Source: Hansfordia pulvinata (Eukaryota > Ascomycota > Sordariomycetes > Xylariales). Taken from it: a DNA stretch of 64,000 bases. The notes below the pieces were generated by a model. The model saw only the letters and a list, made by a program, of their open reading frames with translations. It was not told where the DNA came from and ran no database searches. Shown here piece after piece: positions 22,349-33,604 of the stretch. Position 1 is the first letter of the stretch. The number at the start of each line of letters is the position of its first letter. Both the position numbers and the translations under genes were made by a program. The stretch lies in the NCBI GenBank assembly GCA_006538405.1, contig BJKQ01000003.1, positions 1,054,001 through 1,118,000 of the forward strand, given 5' to 3'.

Positions 22349-25306
22349 ATGTCGACCAAATCGAAAGCGGCGTCAAACCCGCTCAATGGGATGCACACGG
22401 CTGGCATGTTCTCCGATATGACTCTTGATGGGCCCGAGATCGGCACCCTCGTCCTCATTGTCGACAGAGCCAAGAACCTCCCCAATAGGAAAACTATCGG
22501 GAAGCAAGACCCTTACACGGCTGCGCGCCTCGGCAAAGAGGCCAAGAAGACAAAGACTGACGTCCGCGGTGGCCAAACACCCAGATGGTGAGTTCACCCA
22601 TGAACGCAGTAGATCTCCCTGTCTCACACATCTTCTAACGCAACTACAGGGACGAAGAGATCCGCTTCACCGTTCACGACTCCCCTGACTACTACCAGCT
22701 CAAGCTCTCTATCTTCAACGATGACAAGCGCACCGACCTGATTGGCGAGACGTGGATCGACCTTCACAACATCAACAAACCTGGTGGCGGCCAGAGCGAT
22801 GACTGGCATCAGCTCACTTGCAAAGGCAAATATGCGGGAGAGATCAGAATCGAGATTACCTATTACGACTCCCGACCCAAACCAGCCCTGCCAGAGAAAA
22901 TTGCCTCCAAACCGAGGCCAGTAGCCTCAAACTCCGACACAGATGTCAACGCGGTCCAGAGGGTACCGGTCAGGCGGCGCCCGCTGCCGTCCGACCCCGT
23001 CACTGGCCAACCCGCCTCCCACTCTGTTCCTGACCTGACGAAGGTCCCTCCGCTCAGGTCGCAGCCCATGGCTACACCTCCGAAACAATCTCCGTTGCAA
23101 AGCGTCGAATACAGTACTGGTCCTGCTCTTCCAAACAGATTCGACAACCCCTCTGAGCACCGCACAGCGGCCTTGGTTGGCGGCCGGCCCATTGGAAGTA
23201 CGCCGCCGTCGTCGCGTCATGACCGCCGTGACCGGGCTGAAAGACAGCCAAGTCATGATCAGACCGAATCTCCTTCTCCGGCCCAGGAAATTGATTCAAG
23301 GTCTGCGTATCAACATAGCCAGCCATACGAATCTCCCTCGCCGCCAGCTAGACTCTCGCTACCCTCCACTGAAGACGATCAGCCCCCACCTCCGCCTGCA
23401 CATCGCGTCCGAAGCAGCAACGCCCATTCAGGCGAACTGGCACATCGTGGGAGCTTTGACGGGTCTCCCCAAAAGTCTGCGCCGTCTATGAGACAGGATG
23501 TGCTGCGCCACGAAGCGCATCGCCAGTCCATCTCTGCACCGTCATCCTCATATCCAGGCAGGCCAACTTACCGTCCTCACGAGTCAGCTCCTAATGTTCA
23601 GACCGAAGTGTCCCAACATGCCAGCCACCCCGAGTATGCCATCGCACCCCGGCACTACTCGTACGACTCCGCATACGACTCGAACCACCGCTCTTTGCAA
23701 CCGACAGTGGAAGATGTACCGGAGTCTTGGACCCCTCCAGTGGCCAAGCACATCGATTCGCGAAATTCTCGATACGATGATCGAGACATGGTTTCCAGCC
23801 CGGCCCCCCTGAACCTGTCTAATAATAGAAGAGGGACCCAGGCAGATCTTTACGGAAGCCCTGAGCCAATGGAGAACCGCCGACGGTCTCACATGAATGA
23901 GTATGCGCCATCCTCATCGAGAGACCTCGCTCCCGCCCACTCTTACAGTCAAAGCATCCACCATTCGTCTTACAAGGACAGTGAGCCCGAGAATTCCGTG
24001 GTTACCGTACCTCCCATGCTTGTGCCTGGAGTGGATCCGGTGCTCGCTCGGGAGGTCGCTCAGCGGATTCAGGAAGAGAAGAGACTTCAAGAAGAGAGAC
24101 GCATCCAAGAAGAGCGGCGCGCAGAGGAAGAAATGCGTATGCAAGAAGAGCGACGATACCAAGAAGAGCGACGATACCAGGAAGAGAGACGACTACAAGA
24201 AGAAAGGCGCCTGCAAGACGAGAGGCGCATCCAAGAAGAAAGGCGCATCCAAGAAGAAAGGCGCATCCAAGAGGAAAGGCGCATCCAAGACGAACGCATG
24301 CACGAAAGGCGATACACGCAGCCCATGTCGACAGCGCTGGTGCCCTCTGGCCGAGGCAGGCACCAGAGCGAGCCCCCTTCAAGCTATGCCGCCAACTATG
24401 CTTCTCACGGACACGCGTACGGAGACCACTCGACAGACTATGAGCAGACCATGGTGCCGTATTCAGGTCGTTCAAGTGCATCGCCTGGAGCAGCAACGGC
24501 GTTGTCGAGCCGCATCTCGCCAGGCCCGGCCCAGACCCACACGATCCGGCGAAAGTCGGTCAGCCCTATCCCTCCCTCTTCGGATGACAGACGTCGGCTT
24601 TCGGGAATTCCATTCGGACCGGACGCTTACGACGAGCTCAACCCGTCTGTGGTCTCCGCCAGGGAATCCGAGTCTGAGTCCAATGACTACAGAACTCCGG
24701 ACGGCAAGATCGTGACTGCAGACGGGCGTGAGATCGACCCTTCGGACCATCTACCGATGGACACGTGGGCGCCGGAGCCCGAACCCAAGAAGCCCGGCGA
24801 AGGCAACTCTCGAGATGTGCCTGACGGAACTCAAACCATGCCCTCTTCGGGACGCCGGGCCCTTCGCATCAGCGCTCGGCCTCAGTCCATGGCTGTCATG
24901 CAATCCTCGTACCAAGACCGGCCACGTCCATGCCACCTGCTGCGGCGGGTCGCAATCGATTGCAAAGAAGCAATATCGCATTTCCGCTGCGCCTGGACCT
25001 TCCCCCTCTGGACACACTCCCCTAGGTCCCGCTACCGCCCGGCACCGGAACAGCACACCGCCGCGCATGTTTGGCCACACGCATTACTCGGATTATGAGA
25101 ATCATGCCCCGCCATACGACATTGGCTCAGGTGGCTCCAGAGCGAGTGTCGGTCCCGGACCGCCAATTCCAGCCAAAGTACCAATGATGAGTGGTGGCCT
25201 GGGCCCCGGCGGTACTCAAGGCGGCGGTGAAGAGTGGGCACTCATGCAAGAGATGAGCCGCATCGATATTGGCAATGGTCGCGCACGAAGACATGGTGGC
25301 TACTGA
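22349..25306 (+). CDS. fic1: C2-domain protein, Inn1/Fic1-like (cytokinesis ingression protein)
   Basis: Exon 1 is 22349-22587, exon 2 is 22650-25306. The N-terminus is a C2 domain (about residues 25-150): GTLVLIVDRAKNLPNR, GKQDPY, TPRWDEEIRF, LIGETWIDL and the closing GEIRIEITYYD. A long disordered tail rich in Pro, Ser and Tyr follows, including PPPPPAHR-type and PxxP runs that could bind SH3 domains. This layout matches Inn1 of budding yeast and Fic1 of fission yeast, which couple ring contraction to membrane ingression. Residues ~555-635 are a tandem hexapeptide block, (R)RIQEE, probably a long charged helix. Two one-base frame losses near 24929 and 24965 precede the end. Adding one base at each gives 966 codons and a tail with RNRLQ, KKQYR, STPPRMFGHTHYSDYE and the stop at 25306. 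Family is likely; the exact orthologue is inferred. Confidence 0.8.
24074..24308 (+). repeat. In-frame 18-bp minisatellite encoding (R/Q)RIQEER hexapeptides
   Basis: About 13 tandem copies of an 18-bp unit like aggcgcatccaagaagaa within the C2 gene. The copies encode RR-I/L/Y-QEE with small changes. Copies at 24236-24290 are nearly identical, suggesting recent slippage or unequal exchange. Confidence 0.85.
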
Positions 25307-26039
25307 GCACGATGCACCACACAATGAGACTACTCGGGCTACACGACCCAAGAGGACATGAACAGACACGAGCCATGTTGCCGAGGAGGTGCTGTATTAT
25401 TAATACTTGAGGATGGTTGCGTTGAATTGGGAGGTCGCAGAGACTGCCTGGTTAGGGTGACTTGAACCATTACCATTTCTTGTAATTCTTTTGTTTTCAC
25501 GGGGGCATTTATGAGGGAGGCATGGGTTTCTCTTTCGGATTTTCTTTACTTTGACAAGTTATTGACTGAAAGGGTTTGAGGAGACTGGACAAGACATGGC
25601 ATGCGGAACGGGGCGCCCTGGTTATGGGCAAGGATGAAGATTCCACCGGTGGGCGATGGATCTTTGGGACAGGGCAAAAAGGGCTGCAGGATGCATGTTA
25701 ATACGCAAGGAACGATGACAGGACGAGAAACGGGCAAATAAATGTGCATACGCAGAGTGCGTTGAATGGCGCAGACGAGTTTAGACAAAGAAAGACGGGC
25801 TCAGTGACCCTTACAACTCCTATATTTTGCACTTTTGTGACCATGATAGAAGTGATGAATGAAACCTGACGCTCGCTTGACACAAATTACTTCATTCATT
25901 CATTCAAATAATATGTCTTCTCATATACGGTCTACAGTCCGATCAATACAGAAATCCAATCCAATGTGGTTTGTGCGGTTTCTTAGCAACGGCCTACGCC
26001 CAAAGAATTATCCAGAGTCTGTCCAAACCTCGGGCCCAT
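25307..26039. other. Intergenic, convergent 3' ends
   Basis: Tail-to-tail spacer between the C2 gene and the exonuclease gene. AT-richer than the exons, with several AATAAT and TTATTAAT-like stretches that fit 3' UTR ends. No gene seen. Confidence 0.6.
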
Positions 26040-27152
26040 TCATTTTGTCAGCGCGGCCTGGCGGAGAAGCTCCAACCGACTCTCGGCCGACCCGGGCTTG
26101 GCCCAAGGACTCACGGTTTTTGTTTTGCCGAGCGGGTTGAAATCACGCGCCTGCGATTCAAGGATGCGTGCGTGGCTTCCATCCAGGACCAGCGGCCACC
26201 ACGTCGGAACGCTGCCGCCACCACGCAGCTGGACGACTGGGACCATCCAAGTGTTGTACACGTCCCAGAGCAGTGGCAGGTGACTGACGTCTTGGGCAGC
26301 GTACTGTACCAAAGCCGCGTCCAGTGGGCGTTCCGCGACGGCCTTGCAATTTCTGCGAAATAAAGCCGTGCCGCGTTCCTTGACTTGCTTCCAGCTCTCC
26401 AGGGCCGAGGCAGATAGGCCCGGTAGGTCGCGTCTGATGCAAGCCGCGAGTCCGGGAACTCGAGGCCGTGGGGGTCGGCCGGCAGCGACACCGCCTGGGC
26501 TTCTGCGCGAGGCGCTTGCAGCCAGTGCCATGAGCTGCACGTCGTGGACGTTGGCGAGGCGGACGTCATACAGGCTGAAGAGGGCGTCTGAATCGTTACG
26601 GACGTCGAAGAAGACCTTGACGATCTCTGCAGACTCAAGAATGCCTTTCAGCGACCACCCCGCGTGGTTGCGGCGGGAGAGTGCGTGGTCGCTCAACGCG
26701 CAGAAGTCGATCAGGTGTGTCGTCCCACTGCCCAGGTGATGCACGGACACGAGCGAGACGGAGCCGTATCGGCCCAGATCAACACCTTCAATATCAAGGT
26801 AGAGCTGGGGCTTTGCGCACTGAGTAAGCTGGGCGGAGGGTGCGGAAAGAAGGTCCAGAAATGAATCCAGAGAGCTGAGCGTATCCACGACGATGACCTT
26901 CTGGTGAAGCATGAGTGAACGGTGGGACATGTTGAAAAAGTTGGAACCAAGACCGGGAAGCAGAAAGGAACGAAGCCGTGGAGACCCAGTCTGTCGAAGC
27001 AGACGAAAGTATGCGCCCAAGACTGGTTCCATGCTGTCTCTAGCGAGCTGTCGTAGGGTTGACGAAGACCTGGGCGCGTTCAAAGACGACGGTCGCAAAC
27101 CCCTTGGGAAGCATCGGCGCCATACTTGAGAGCGTACCCGGCCGAGAGCCAT
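26040..27152 (-). CDS. DEDDy 3'-5' exonuclease domain protein (EXD1/RNase D-like)
   Basis: Single exon; from the first ATG (27152) it encodes 370 aa. The frame stays open upstream to 27260 but without an ATG. The exonuclease fold spans about residues 85-320. Motif I is LYLDIEGVDLGRYG (D120, E122), motif II contains FFDVRNDSDALF (D187 or D189), and motif III is YAAQDVSHL (Y284, D288), the DEDDy pattern. RNDSDAL followed by a heart of VRLxNVxDxQL is typical of the EXD1 branch. Such enzymes trim or bind RNA or DNA with two metal ions. The first ~35 residues (MALGRVRSQVWRRC...) are Arg-rich with no acidic residue, like a mitochondrial targeting peptide. A shorter start at MSHRSLM (26930) would remove it and still keep the domain. 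Substrate is unknown. Confidence 0.85.
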   Translation of the reverse strand: MALGRVRSQVWRRCFPRGLRPSSLNAPRSSSTLRQLARDSMEPVLGAYFRLLRQTGSPRLRSFLLPGLGSNFFNMSHRSLMLHQKVIVVDTLSSLDSFLDLLSAPSAQLTQCAKPQLYLDIEGVDLGRYGSVSLVSVHHLGSGTTHLIDFCALSDHALSRRNHAGWSLKGILESAEIVKVFFDVRNDSDALFSLYDVRLANVHDVQLMALAASASRRSPGGVAAGRPPRPRVPGLAACIRRDLPGLSASALESWKQVKERGTALFRRNCKAVAERPLDAALVQYAAQDVSHLPLLWDVYNTWMVPVVQLRGGGSVPTWWPLVLDGSHARILESQARDFNPLGKTKTVSPWAKPGSAESRLELLRQAALTK

Positions 27153-28202
27153 GACGATTCGGGGCAGCTCAAATGGCCGAGCAGGCCGACGCGAGAGGTG
27201 AGATTGCAACCAAGCACTGGGAAAAGTTGAAATGACTCGAGGCGATGGAAGGGCTCTCACGGTGGCATCTCAAGTTGACCCGCAGGTTACGTGCTTGGAC
27301 AGTGCAGCATCAACGAGCCATGGTGATGATTGGACGCTGCAGCGCAAAATTGAGCGTTCGAAGAGTCTTCTTTGTGGTGAGACTTCCCTTGTCCTAATCA
27401 AGTTGAGGTTGCCGGGAGGTTCGTTTCCGGTACAACTGTACGAGGCAGGTACGCAGGCTCCCGTACGCGTGCGATTGAGAGCGTGGGGAGATGCTAGCTT
27501 AGCGCAGACGGCGACAATGGTGTCGAGAAGATGGGCGAAACCCAGCGATGTCCAGGAGCCGTGGAGCCATCGTACCTATGCTCCCTTTATGTCTCTTGGG
27601 TAATGTATGTGGTCGTGGCTTCCAAGGTTGAATTGGGCAACATCCTCACGTGAGTCAAAGTACCCCCACAACGTGAAGCAAATAATCATGATTGCATTCG
27701 ATTATTTAGTGTTAATGTCAAGAACCGGACAGCCCCGATTCCGCGCGTGTTGGCTGAGGCCAGCTTAAGCAAGGAGAAGGAGAGGTAGCGGGGATTCCTT
27801 AGTCGAGCTTAGGTAAAGTAAACCTAATTGTAAGGTATCCAATACCTGCGGGGTAAAGTATCGCTGGAAAAGCTGTAGATAGCGGAGGCTCGGCGATGGG
27901 TACAGGTACTTCCACGGTCTGCCTACTTGCCCCTCCATCCCCTGAGCAATTGCAAGGTGTGTGGGGAGCTGTTCAGCGCCTGGACTGCCTCCACTGGCGG
28001 GTGAGGCGCTGTGCAGCCACAGCACAGCGAATCTGATGACTCTGGCTCCGGCCCGTTCGCCGTCAATCAACCTCTCGTCGTCACTCTCGTCGCCGCCAGC
28101 AACGCCATCAACGCCGCCGTCCGCCCTTGACCGACCTTCGGCCCTGCCTTCCGCACGGCCAACGACAGCGACACCAGCACATAAAAAACACACAAACTCA
28201 TC
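27153..28202. other. Divergent promoter region
   Basis: Shared 5' flank of the exonuclease gene (-) and ard1 (+). It contains AGGTAC- and TAAGGTA-type words and, just before the ard1 ATG, a C/A-rich leader (about 28060-28200). I see no gene. Confidence 0.55.
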
Positions 28203-28965
28203 ATGGATATCCGGCGGCTTGAGCCGAGCGATATGCCGCTCATCCAGCATGCCAATCTCGAGAACCTGCCGGAGAACTACTTCATGAAGTACTACCTCTA
28301 TCACGCCTTGTCCTGGCCCCAGCTCAGCTATGTTGCCGTCGACGTCTCCCGCCCGAAGAAGACCCCATACGACTACCCCAAGATTGTCGGCTACGTCCTC
28401 GCCAAGATGGAGGAGGAGCCCACCGATGGTGTCCAGCACGGCCACATTACTAGTCTTTCTGTCATGCGCACCCATCGTCGCCTCGGTATTGCCGAGAAAC
28501 TCATGCGCCAGAGCCGTGCGTCCTCACCATTGCCATCCCTTTCCGTCTGTCTCTTGCTTCTGACGCCCGGCGCTGACACCCTTCTGCCCAACAGAGCTCG
28601 CCATGGTTGAGACCTTTGGCGCCCAGTACGTCTCGCTTCACGTCCGCATCTCCAACAAAGCCGCCATCCACCTCTACACGAAAACTCTTGGATTCGACCA
28701 AGAGAAGACCGAGGCCAAGTACTACGCCGACGGCGAGGACGCATTCTGCATGCGCCTTGACCTCTCCACTATCCGCAACCAGATTCAGGACACCGCCGAC
28801 ACCGAGGACCAGGACGAGGGCGACCCTGTCGGCGACGCTGGCAAGGCCAACGAGTTTGACCTGCCGTCCCACCCTAAGGACCCCAAAGATGTCAAGCGCA
28901 AGGTCAAGGTAGGCCGCGCCCTGGGTGTGTCGGGCCTGGTCGAGAAGGACGCAAGCAAGGACTAA
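28203..28965 (+). CDS. ard1: N-terminal acetyltransferase A catalytic subunit Ard1/Naa10
   Basis: Exons 28203-28515 and 28595-28965 give 684 nt, 227 aa. The GNAT domain covers residues 1-150. Key pieces are [33 protein letters not shown], the acetyl-CoA loop [13 protein letters not shown] (R-x-x-G-x-A type), [16 protein letters not shown] and [12 protein letters not shown], all hallmarks of Ard1. With Naa15/Nat1 it acetylates N-termini after Met removal (Ser, Ala, Gly, Thr) on the ribosome. The 79-nt intron splits the codon after RQS and gives RQSQLAMVETF. The tail is acidic then basic (EDQDEGD ... KVKVGRALG), as in fungal Naa10. It is divergently placed from the exonuclease gene; no functional link is implied. 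Confidence 0.95.
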
Positions 28966-29559
28966 ACCGGTATGCCATGCCGTCCATCCCCCTACGCGGC
29001 TCTTCTTCCCTGTCGCAGCGGCGTCTGGCTGGTTGGGAAATGGAAAATGTATCCGAACCGGAGCATATGGGTCCTCTCTCGTGTCACCAGGGTCTGGCAT
29101 ACGGCCCGCCCTCCCTCATCGGACATATCACACACTATACATAGCGAAGCGCACATAAGTTGATTAGATGGGAAGTTGCAGGCCGGCCGCGACCATTAGA
29201 CTGCGTGAGGAATCACGGGATCCCCAACTTCAACTTGGAAAAGCTCGAGGCGGCTGCTTTCAAGCGTTCTTCTCGAGGGTTCTCCGGACGGCGGATAGAT
29301 AAAATAAAAGAGAGTAAAGCACCAAAAGCTTTGAGACGCCCAATTTACTCTGAGAAGTCTGCACCTATCTTTGCAGGAAGAAACGGCGAGTTTACCATCC
29401 GCAGATAATATATCAGGAGCTTAGTCCGAGCTTGGGTCATAAATTGGAAAACCTCGCGTATGAATAATGCTGTTCCGAATCTATGAACCGTCCGAACCTC
29501 TTACGGCCCTCCCCAAAACCCAAGCCCTGAGCTCGTCTCAGGAGCTAGGATTGTCTGCA
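28966..29559. other. Intergenic, convergent 3' ends
   Basis: Tail-to-tail gap between ard1 and the 11-residue-repeat gene. AT-richer segment at about 29280-29410 including AAATAAAAGAG, suitable for 3' UTR signals. No gene. Confidence 0.6.
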
Positions 29560-30794
29560 TCACTCGCCGCGCCAGTTGGCCACCGCCCGCGCCGCCGTGC
29601 GCCTCGCCCCTTCCCTGGCGCCGGCGGCCTGCCGCAGCGCCGCGTCCCGCTGGCTGGCGGCGTGCGCCCGCGAGGCCTCGGCGGTGCGCAGCGCGGCCTC
29701 GCGCTCCCTCTCCGCGTTCCGCAGGTCAGCCTCGCGCTCGCGCTCCGCGTTCCTCAGCGCGGCCTCGCGCTCTCTCTCGGCCGTCCGGAGGGCGGCCTCG
29801 CGCTCCCGCCCCGCGTGCGCCCGCGCGTCCGCCGCCGTGCGCGCCGCGTGCTCCCTCGCGCCCTCCGCGGTCCTCAGCGCGGCCTCCCTCTCCCGGCCGG
29901 CGTGGCGCAGGGCGGCCTCCCGCTCGCCCGCGGCGTGCGCACGGGCCCCGGCCGCTGCGGCGGCGGCGTGCTCCCTCGCCCCGAGGCCGCCCTGGCCGCG
30001 TGGGCCCGGGCGTCCGCGGCCTGCTGCTGGTAGTACGCGCGCTGCCCGCCGCTGCCGCTCATGCTGATGCTGTTGGCGATGCTGGCCCACCACCCACCGC
30101 CGCCGCCGCTCGCGTTGCTCTCAGAGGCTGGGTGGTGGGGAGGAGGTTGATAATGGGAAGGGGAAGAAGAAGGAGGAGGAGGCATGCTGCCGGTCGGCTC
30201 CGCCTCGCGCTCGGCTCGCCTGATGCTCCTCTCCTCTCGCCTGGCGCCCCTCTCCTCTCTCTTGCGCTCCTTCTTCTCCCGCTTGGCTTCTTTCTTCTTG
30301 GCCTTGTCCTTCTTCTTGCCGCCCGAGCGGGCAGATGACGAAGATGACGAAGAGGAAGATGACGAAGACGAGTACGAGCGGGGGCGCTGGTGCTGCGGCT
30401 GCGGCTGCTGGTACTGAGCGCCGGCGTACTTGTAGTTGTCGTCGTGGCTGCTCGCGGCCGTGGAGCCGGGCGGAGGCGGCGCGTAGGGACCACCGCCAGG
30501 CTGGCCGTGGGAGTACTGGTGGGGATCTGGGCCGGCGAAGCCCCGAGCCGAGGAGGGATGATACTGGGAGCCGCCCTCACTGTGGACCGGCGTCTCGGGC
30601 GGTGTAAAGACGACGGGGCCGGGCGACGACGCCGACGAGGAGGCGGCGGCCTGGTGGTACTGGCTGTGCTGGTAATGGCCCGGGTTGGCGTCGAGCTCGG
30701 CGTACGGCGGCGGCGGAGCGTCGTCGCGGTCCCAAGAAGGTGCTCCGGCCGAATGCGGCGGCTGATGCTGCTGAGGTGGTGGATGTGGCGCCAT
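29560..30794 (-). CDS. Unknown protein: PPxY, poly-Ser, Lys/Arg-rich core and C-terminal 11-residue repeats
   Basis: I do not recognise this gene as a known family. From ATG 30794 the N-terminal ~130 residues are Pro/Gln/His/Ser-rich and disordered, with a PPPPYAELD stretch, a PPxY ligand for WW domains such as those in Rsp5. A poly-Ser block (13 Ser) comes next, then a strongly basic stretch KKKDKAKKKEAKREKKERKR. A Gly-rich GGGGGWW segment precedes QRAYYQQQAADARAHA. The frame drops one base at the G4 run near 29992. After it the other frame reads a long Ala/Arg/Glu helix with 11-residue units such as EREAALRTAER, to stop codon 29560. One extra G gives 412 codons, 411 aa. The hendecad pattern predicts a long amphipathic helix or coiled coil, a shape also seen in LEA-type proteins. 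Coding status rests on the long open frames and their period. Confidence 0.7.
29590..29960 (-). repeat. 33-bp coding repeat array (11-residue units)
   Basis: Imperfect 33-bp units encoding EREAALRTAER, EREAALRNAER, EREADLRNAER and variants, back to back with single-unit changes. Three central units (about 29700-29800) are nearly identical. GC-rich and probably prone to slippage. Confidence 0.8.
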
Positions 30795-32183
30795 TGCTTG
30801 CAACGACCCTGACGTTGTCTGTCTTTATAATATTTGATGGGTTGTGGGATCGCGGAATTGCGTTGCACAAGCGACCAGAGACAGGATCGGCTTATATACA
30901 CAAATGTCTAGCCCACGCGGGTGTGTCGTGAATGATATTGTACGAGTATGTCACTGCCGGTGCAGACGCGCAAGATGAGCAACGCCACGTATTCGGGAAG
31001 AAGGAAAATGCGGCTTACCGGCAGCCCGAGTCCGCTTATTTATCTTGGGCAACCGTCGCGTACGAGTAGCTGGCCCAACGACGGGTGCCTGGTCCTCTCG
31101 AGAGGGACCAACGGATCACTGCCAGACGGTGCGGCACGCAGCTGCTGCGCATTTTGCGTTGTCGAGCTGCGACTAGCGTTCTGGGTCGGCGTGGCTGAGC
31201 AGATCTGTTGATTGGGTCGAGTGTCTATCCTCTCTTCCGTGTCTCTACCGCATACACTGGGCCGGCCTCCGGCACATCTAATTGCCCCGTCCCGCTGTTT
31301 GGGCGGCTTCTAGAGGAGCCGCGCCCATGTATCAGTCGACCCGAAAACTCCCTTTACCCATGTTTGTTGCCTCTTCCTGATTGTGCGTCCAAACACTCGT
31401 CACCCATTACAACTTGTGAGCCACCTGCCGTTTCCCTATTTGCTTTGCTTTCCCCTCATCGCCTCACGTCCCAGGTAGTCTAATTAAGTACCGCTAGCCC
31501 GCACGTTAGCCAGAGCTGCCACAGGGACAAGTGGACAAGCAAAAGAAAGTACGCGTAGGCGCAGGCCATCCAATAGCGTGACATATTATGCATATCAACC
31601 ATAGATCGCGCCGGAGCATGGCACAAAATTCAATCCGAGCAGTGAAGGGGCGAAGCTGGTGAGTTTGCCTTGAGGGGATAGCTGAACCAAGACACCGCAG
31701 CAGACAAAGCTGAAAAAATCTTGCGTCCGATCCATGTTCGAGCGTCAGCAATTCAGCTCGTGGCTGTAAGGGCGCGTGCCCAAACGAGGCCGCCAGTGCT
31801 TGTCAAATTCGAACGAGGCGAGACGAGGAGAGACTCGACAGCAGCTGACGCGGCCTTCATCAAACCTTTCTAGCCACAGCGAGGCACGGCGGTGGACCGA
31901 GGCCAAGGAAATACCACGACCACGGGCGATTTTGTTGACAAGGAGAGCCTGGGGGGTGACTGTTCATTACTCTGCTGCGTACGCCTTGTGGTCCAGTGCA
32001 TTATGAGCATGCCATGTGCTCGGATGTCGCAAGGTGCGCGCGCAGTCGGTCTTGCGCTTTCAAATACTCAGTTATCGTGAATCGCCCGAGGCTGCGAGCA
32101 ATGCAGTCTAATGAAGGGTCGGAAGCGCCTGTGATACAGTGAACCACGTGCATGTCCTATTTTCCACCTCTGGTGAGTCCTGA
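30795..32183. other. Intergenic region
   Basis: Promoter side of the 11-residue-repeat gene and 3' side of the eIF2B beta gene. A TTATAATAT stretch near 30825-30833 lies about 30 bases upstream of the repeat gene's ATG, and GCTTATATAC lies near 30891-30900. TACGAGTA words occur at 30941 and 31061. No gene seen. Confidence 0.55.
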
Positions 32184-33604
32184 TCACCGATGCATTGTGC
32201 CAATGAGGTCAACATGTATGTCCTCGTCCTTGTAATGGTCATAAACAATGCTGTGCAGGTTGTCGCGCGAATGCGATCCGCTGTGCCTCGTTAGTAGGGT
32301 GGCGTCAACGCCTGGGCAGGGCACTTACAGGTTGGTAATGTATTCGTCGATAAGATCCGAGGTGACAAATTCAGAGGCTGCGTTCTTGACTTTGACGTTG
32401 TTGACCATGGTGCCGTCCGAAAAGTCGACGTATCGCGAGGGGTCGCCCCACTCGATGGAATCGGCATGGACGGTGCTGTCCGGAGAGACCTTGTATACAC
32501 CCCCAAGAACGATGACCTTGCGACTCATCTCATGGGCGGCACGTGCAATGGCGGCAGCACCCGAGTCCAACACGACCCCGCCATCTCCAGTAATGGCGCG
32601 TGCGTTGAGAATGACCTTGTTGACTCTCTGCATGTAGGCCATCAGGCCCGTGTTCATAACGCTGATGACAGTCGATCCATGAGCCGTCAGGGACTTGCGG
32701 AGCGATGCATAAGGATCCTCTCCCGTGGCTGCTGTAGTAGGGTCGACGACCAGGAACAGAGTAAACTTCCTTTTAGAGGCAGCCCTCGAGAGGAACTTTT
32801 GCACGGTACGTGACGGCTGGTGCACAAGAATATAGTCGCAAGGGTGGATGATGATGTCGGCGTACGACTGGATTTGCTCATCGACCTGCTTGATCTCATC
32901 CATGATCTCGTCAATGCCGATGCAGACCTCATCGCTCAGGTCTTTCAGAAAATCTTTGTCTTTTGTGTTCAGGGCAATAGCCTGGGGAGTAGAGGTTCCG
33001 GACAAGACGGCAGGACTGGTGCCAGTGGACCACTCGGGAGTTGCAGTGTGGTCGGGGTCGGAGAGAAGATTGTATATGGACTGGGTGCGGGCGAAGGAGC
33101 CAAGAGAGCTCAGGGTGGGCGGACGGACGGCTTTATCGGTGGGTGAAGCCAGAGGCGTGGGGCCGGTTCCCGACTCGGGGCCGTTGGCAGAGGGGTCGGA
33201 GCCGGCAGCGCCGGTGCGGTCTTCGAGGGCCTCGCTGCGGATCAATCCGAGAACACGGCGAACAATGTTACCAATTACCACCTCGTGGGGGGCGGCGTTG
33301 GCCAGCTTGCGGCCCACAATCTGGACGCGTCCAAGCAACTGATCCACATCGGAATACCTGTCTCTTGCGACAACCTGGCGGAGAATCTCGGCAGTGGCAA
33401 TGGCACATGCCTGGGCGCCGTTGACCTGCTTGCGCTTCAAGAGTCTTCATGGTGTCAGCTCAGTTCAAAATGGCCCTGACGCTGAAGATGGCGGTCAAAA
33501 ACGCACGATGTGAGAGAGTCGACCGAAGCCTCGACTGGGCGGCTCTTAAGACCGTCGAGAAAAATGTCGACATTCGGGGCATACCCCCCTCTGGGCGGCG
33601 CCAT
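32184..33604 (-). CDS. gcd7: Translation initiation factor eIF2B subunit beta (Gcd7)
   Basis: Regulatory subunit of the guanine-nucleotide exchange factor for eIF2; with alpha and delta it senses phosphorylated eIF2. Exons on the minus strand are 33604-33507, 33444-32329 and 32280-32184: 1311 nt, 436 aa. Exon 1 encodes MAPPRGGYAPNVDIFLDGLK and SRPVEASVDSLTS, then LLKRKQVNGAQACA follows. Family pieces are IVRRVLGLIR, YADIIIHPCDYILVH, TVQKFLSRAA, FLVVDP, GGVVLDSGAAAIARAAHE, and the end DLIDEYITNLG...YDHYKDEDI. An insertion of about 60 Ser/Thr/Pro-rich residues (residues ~120-190) is disordered. The last intron has a perfect TACTAAC branch point. A start at 33440 would cut the conserved N-terminus, so 33604 is preferred. 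Confidence 0.93.

Noticed and set aside
27765..28475. 236-codon minus-strand frame
   Set aside because: Antisense shadow of ard1 exon 1 extended into its promoter.
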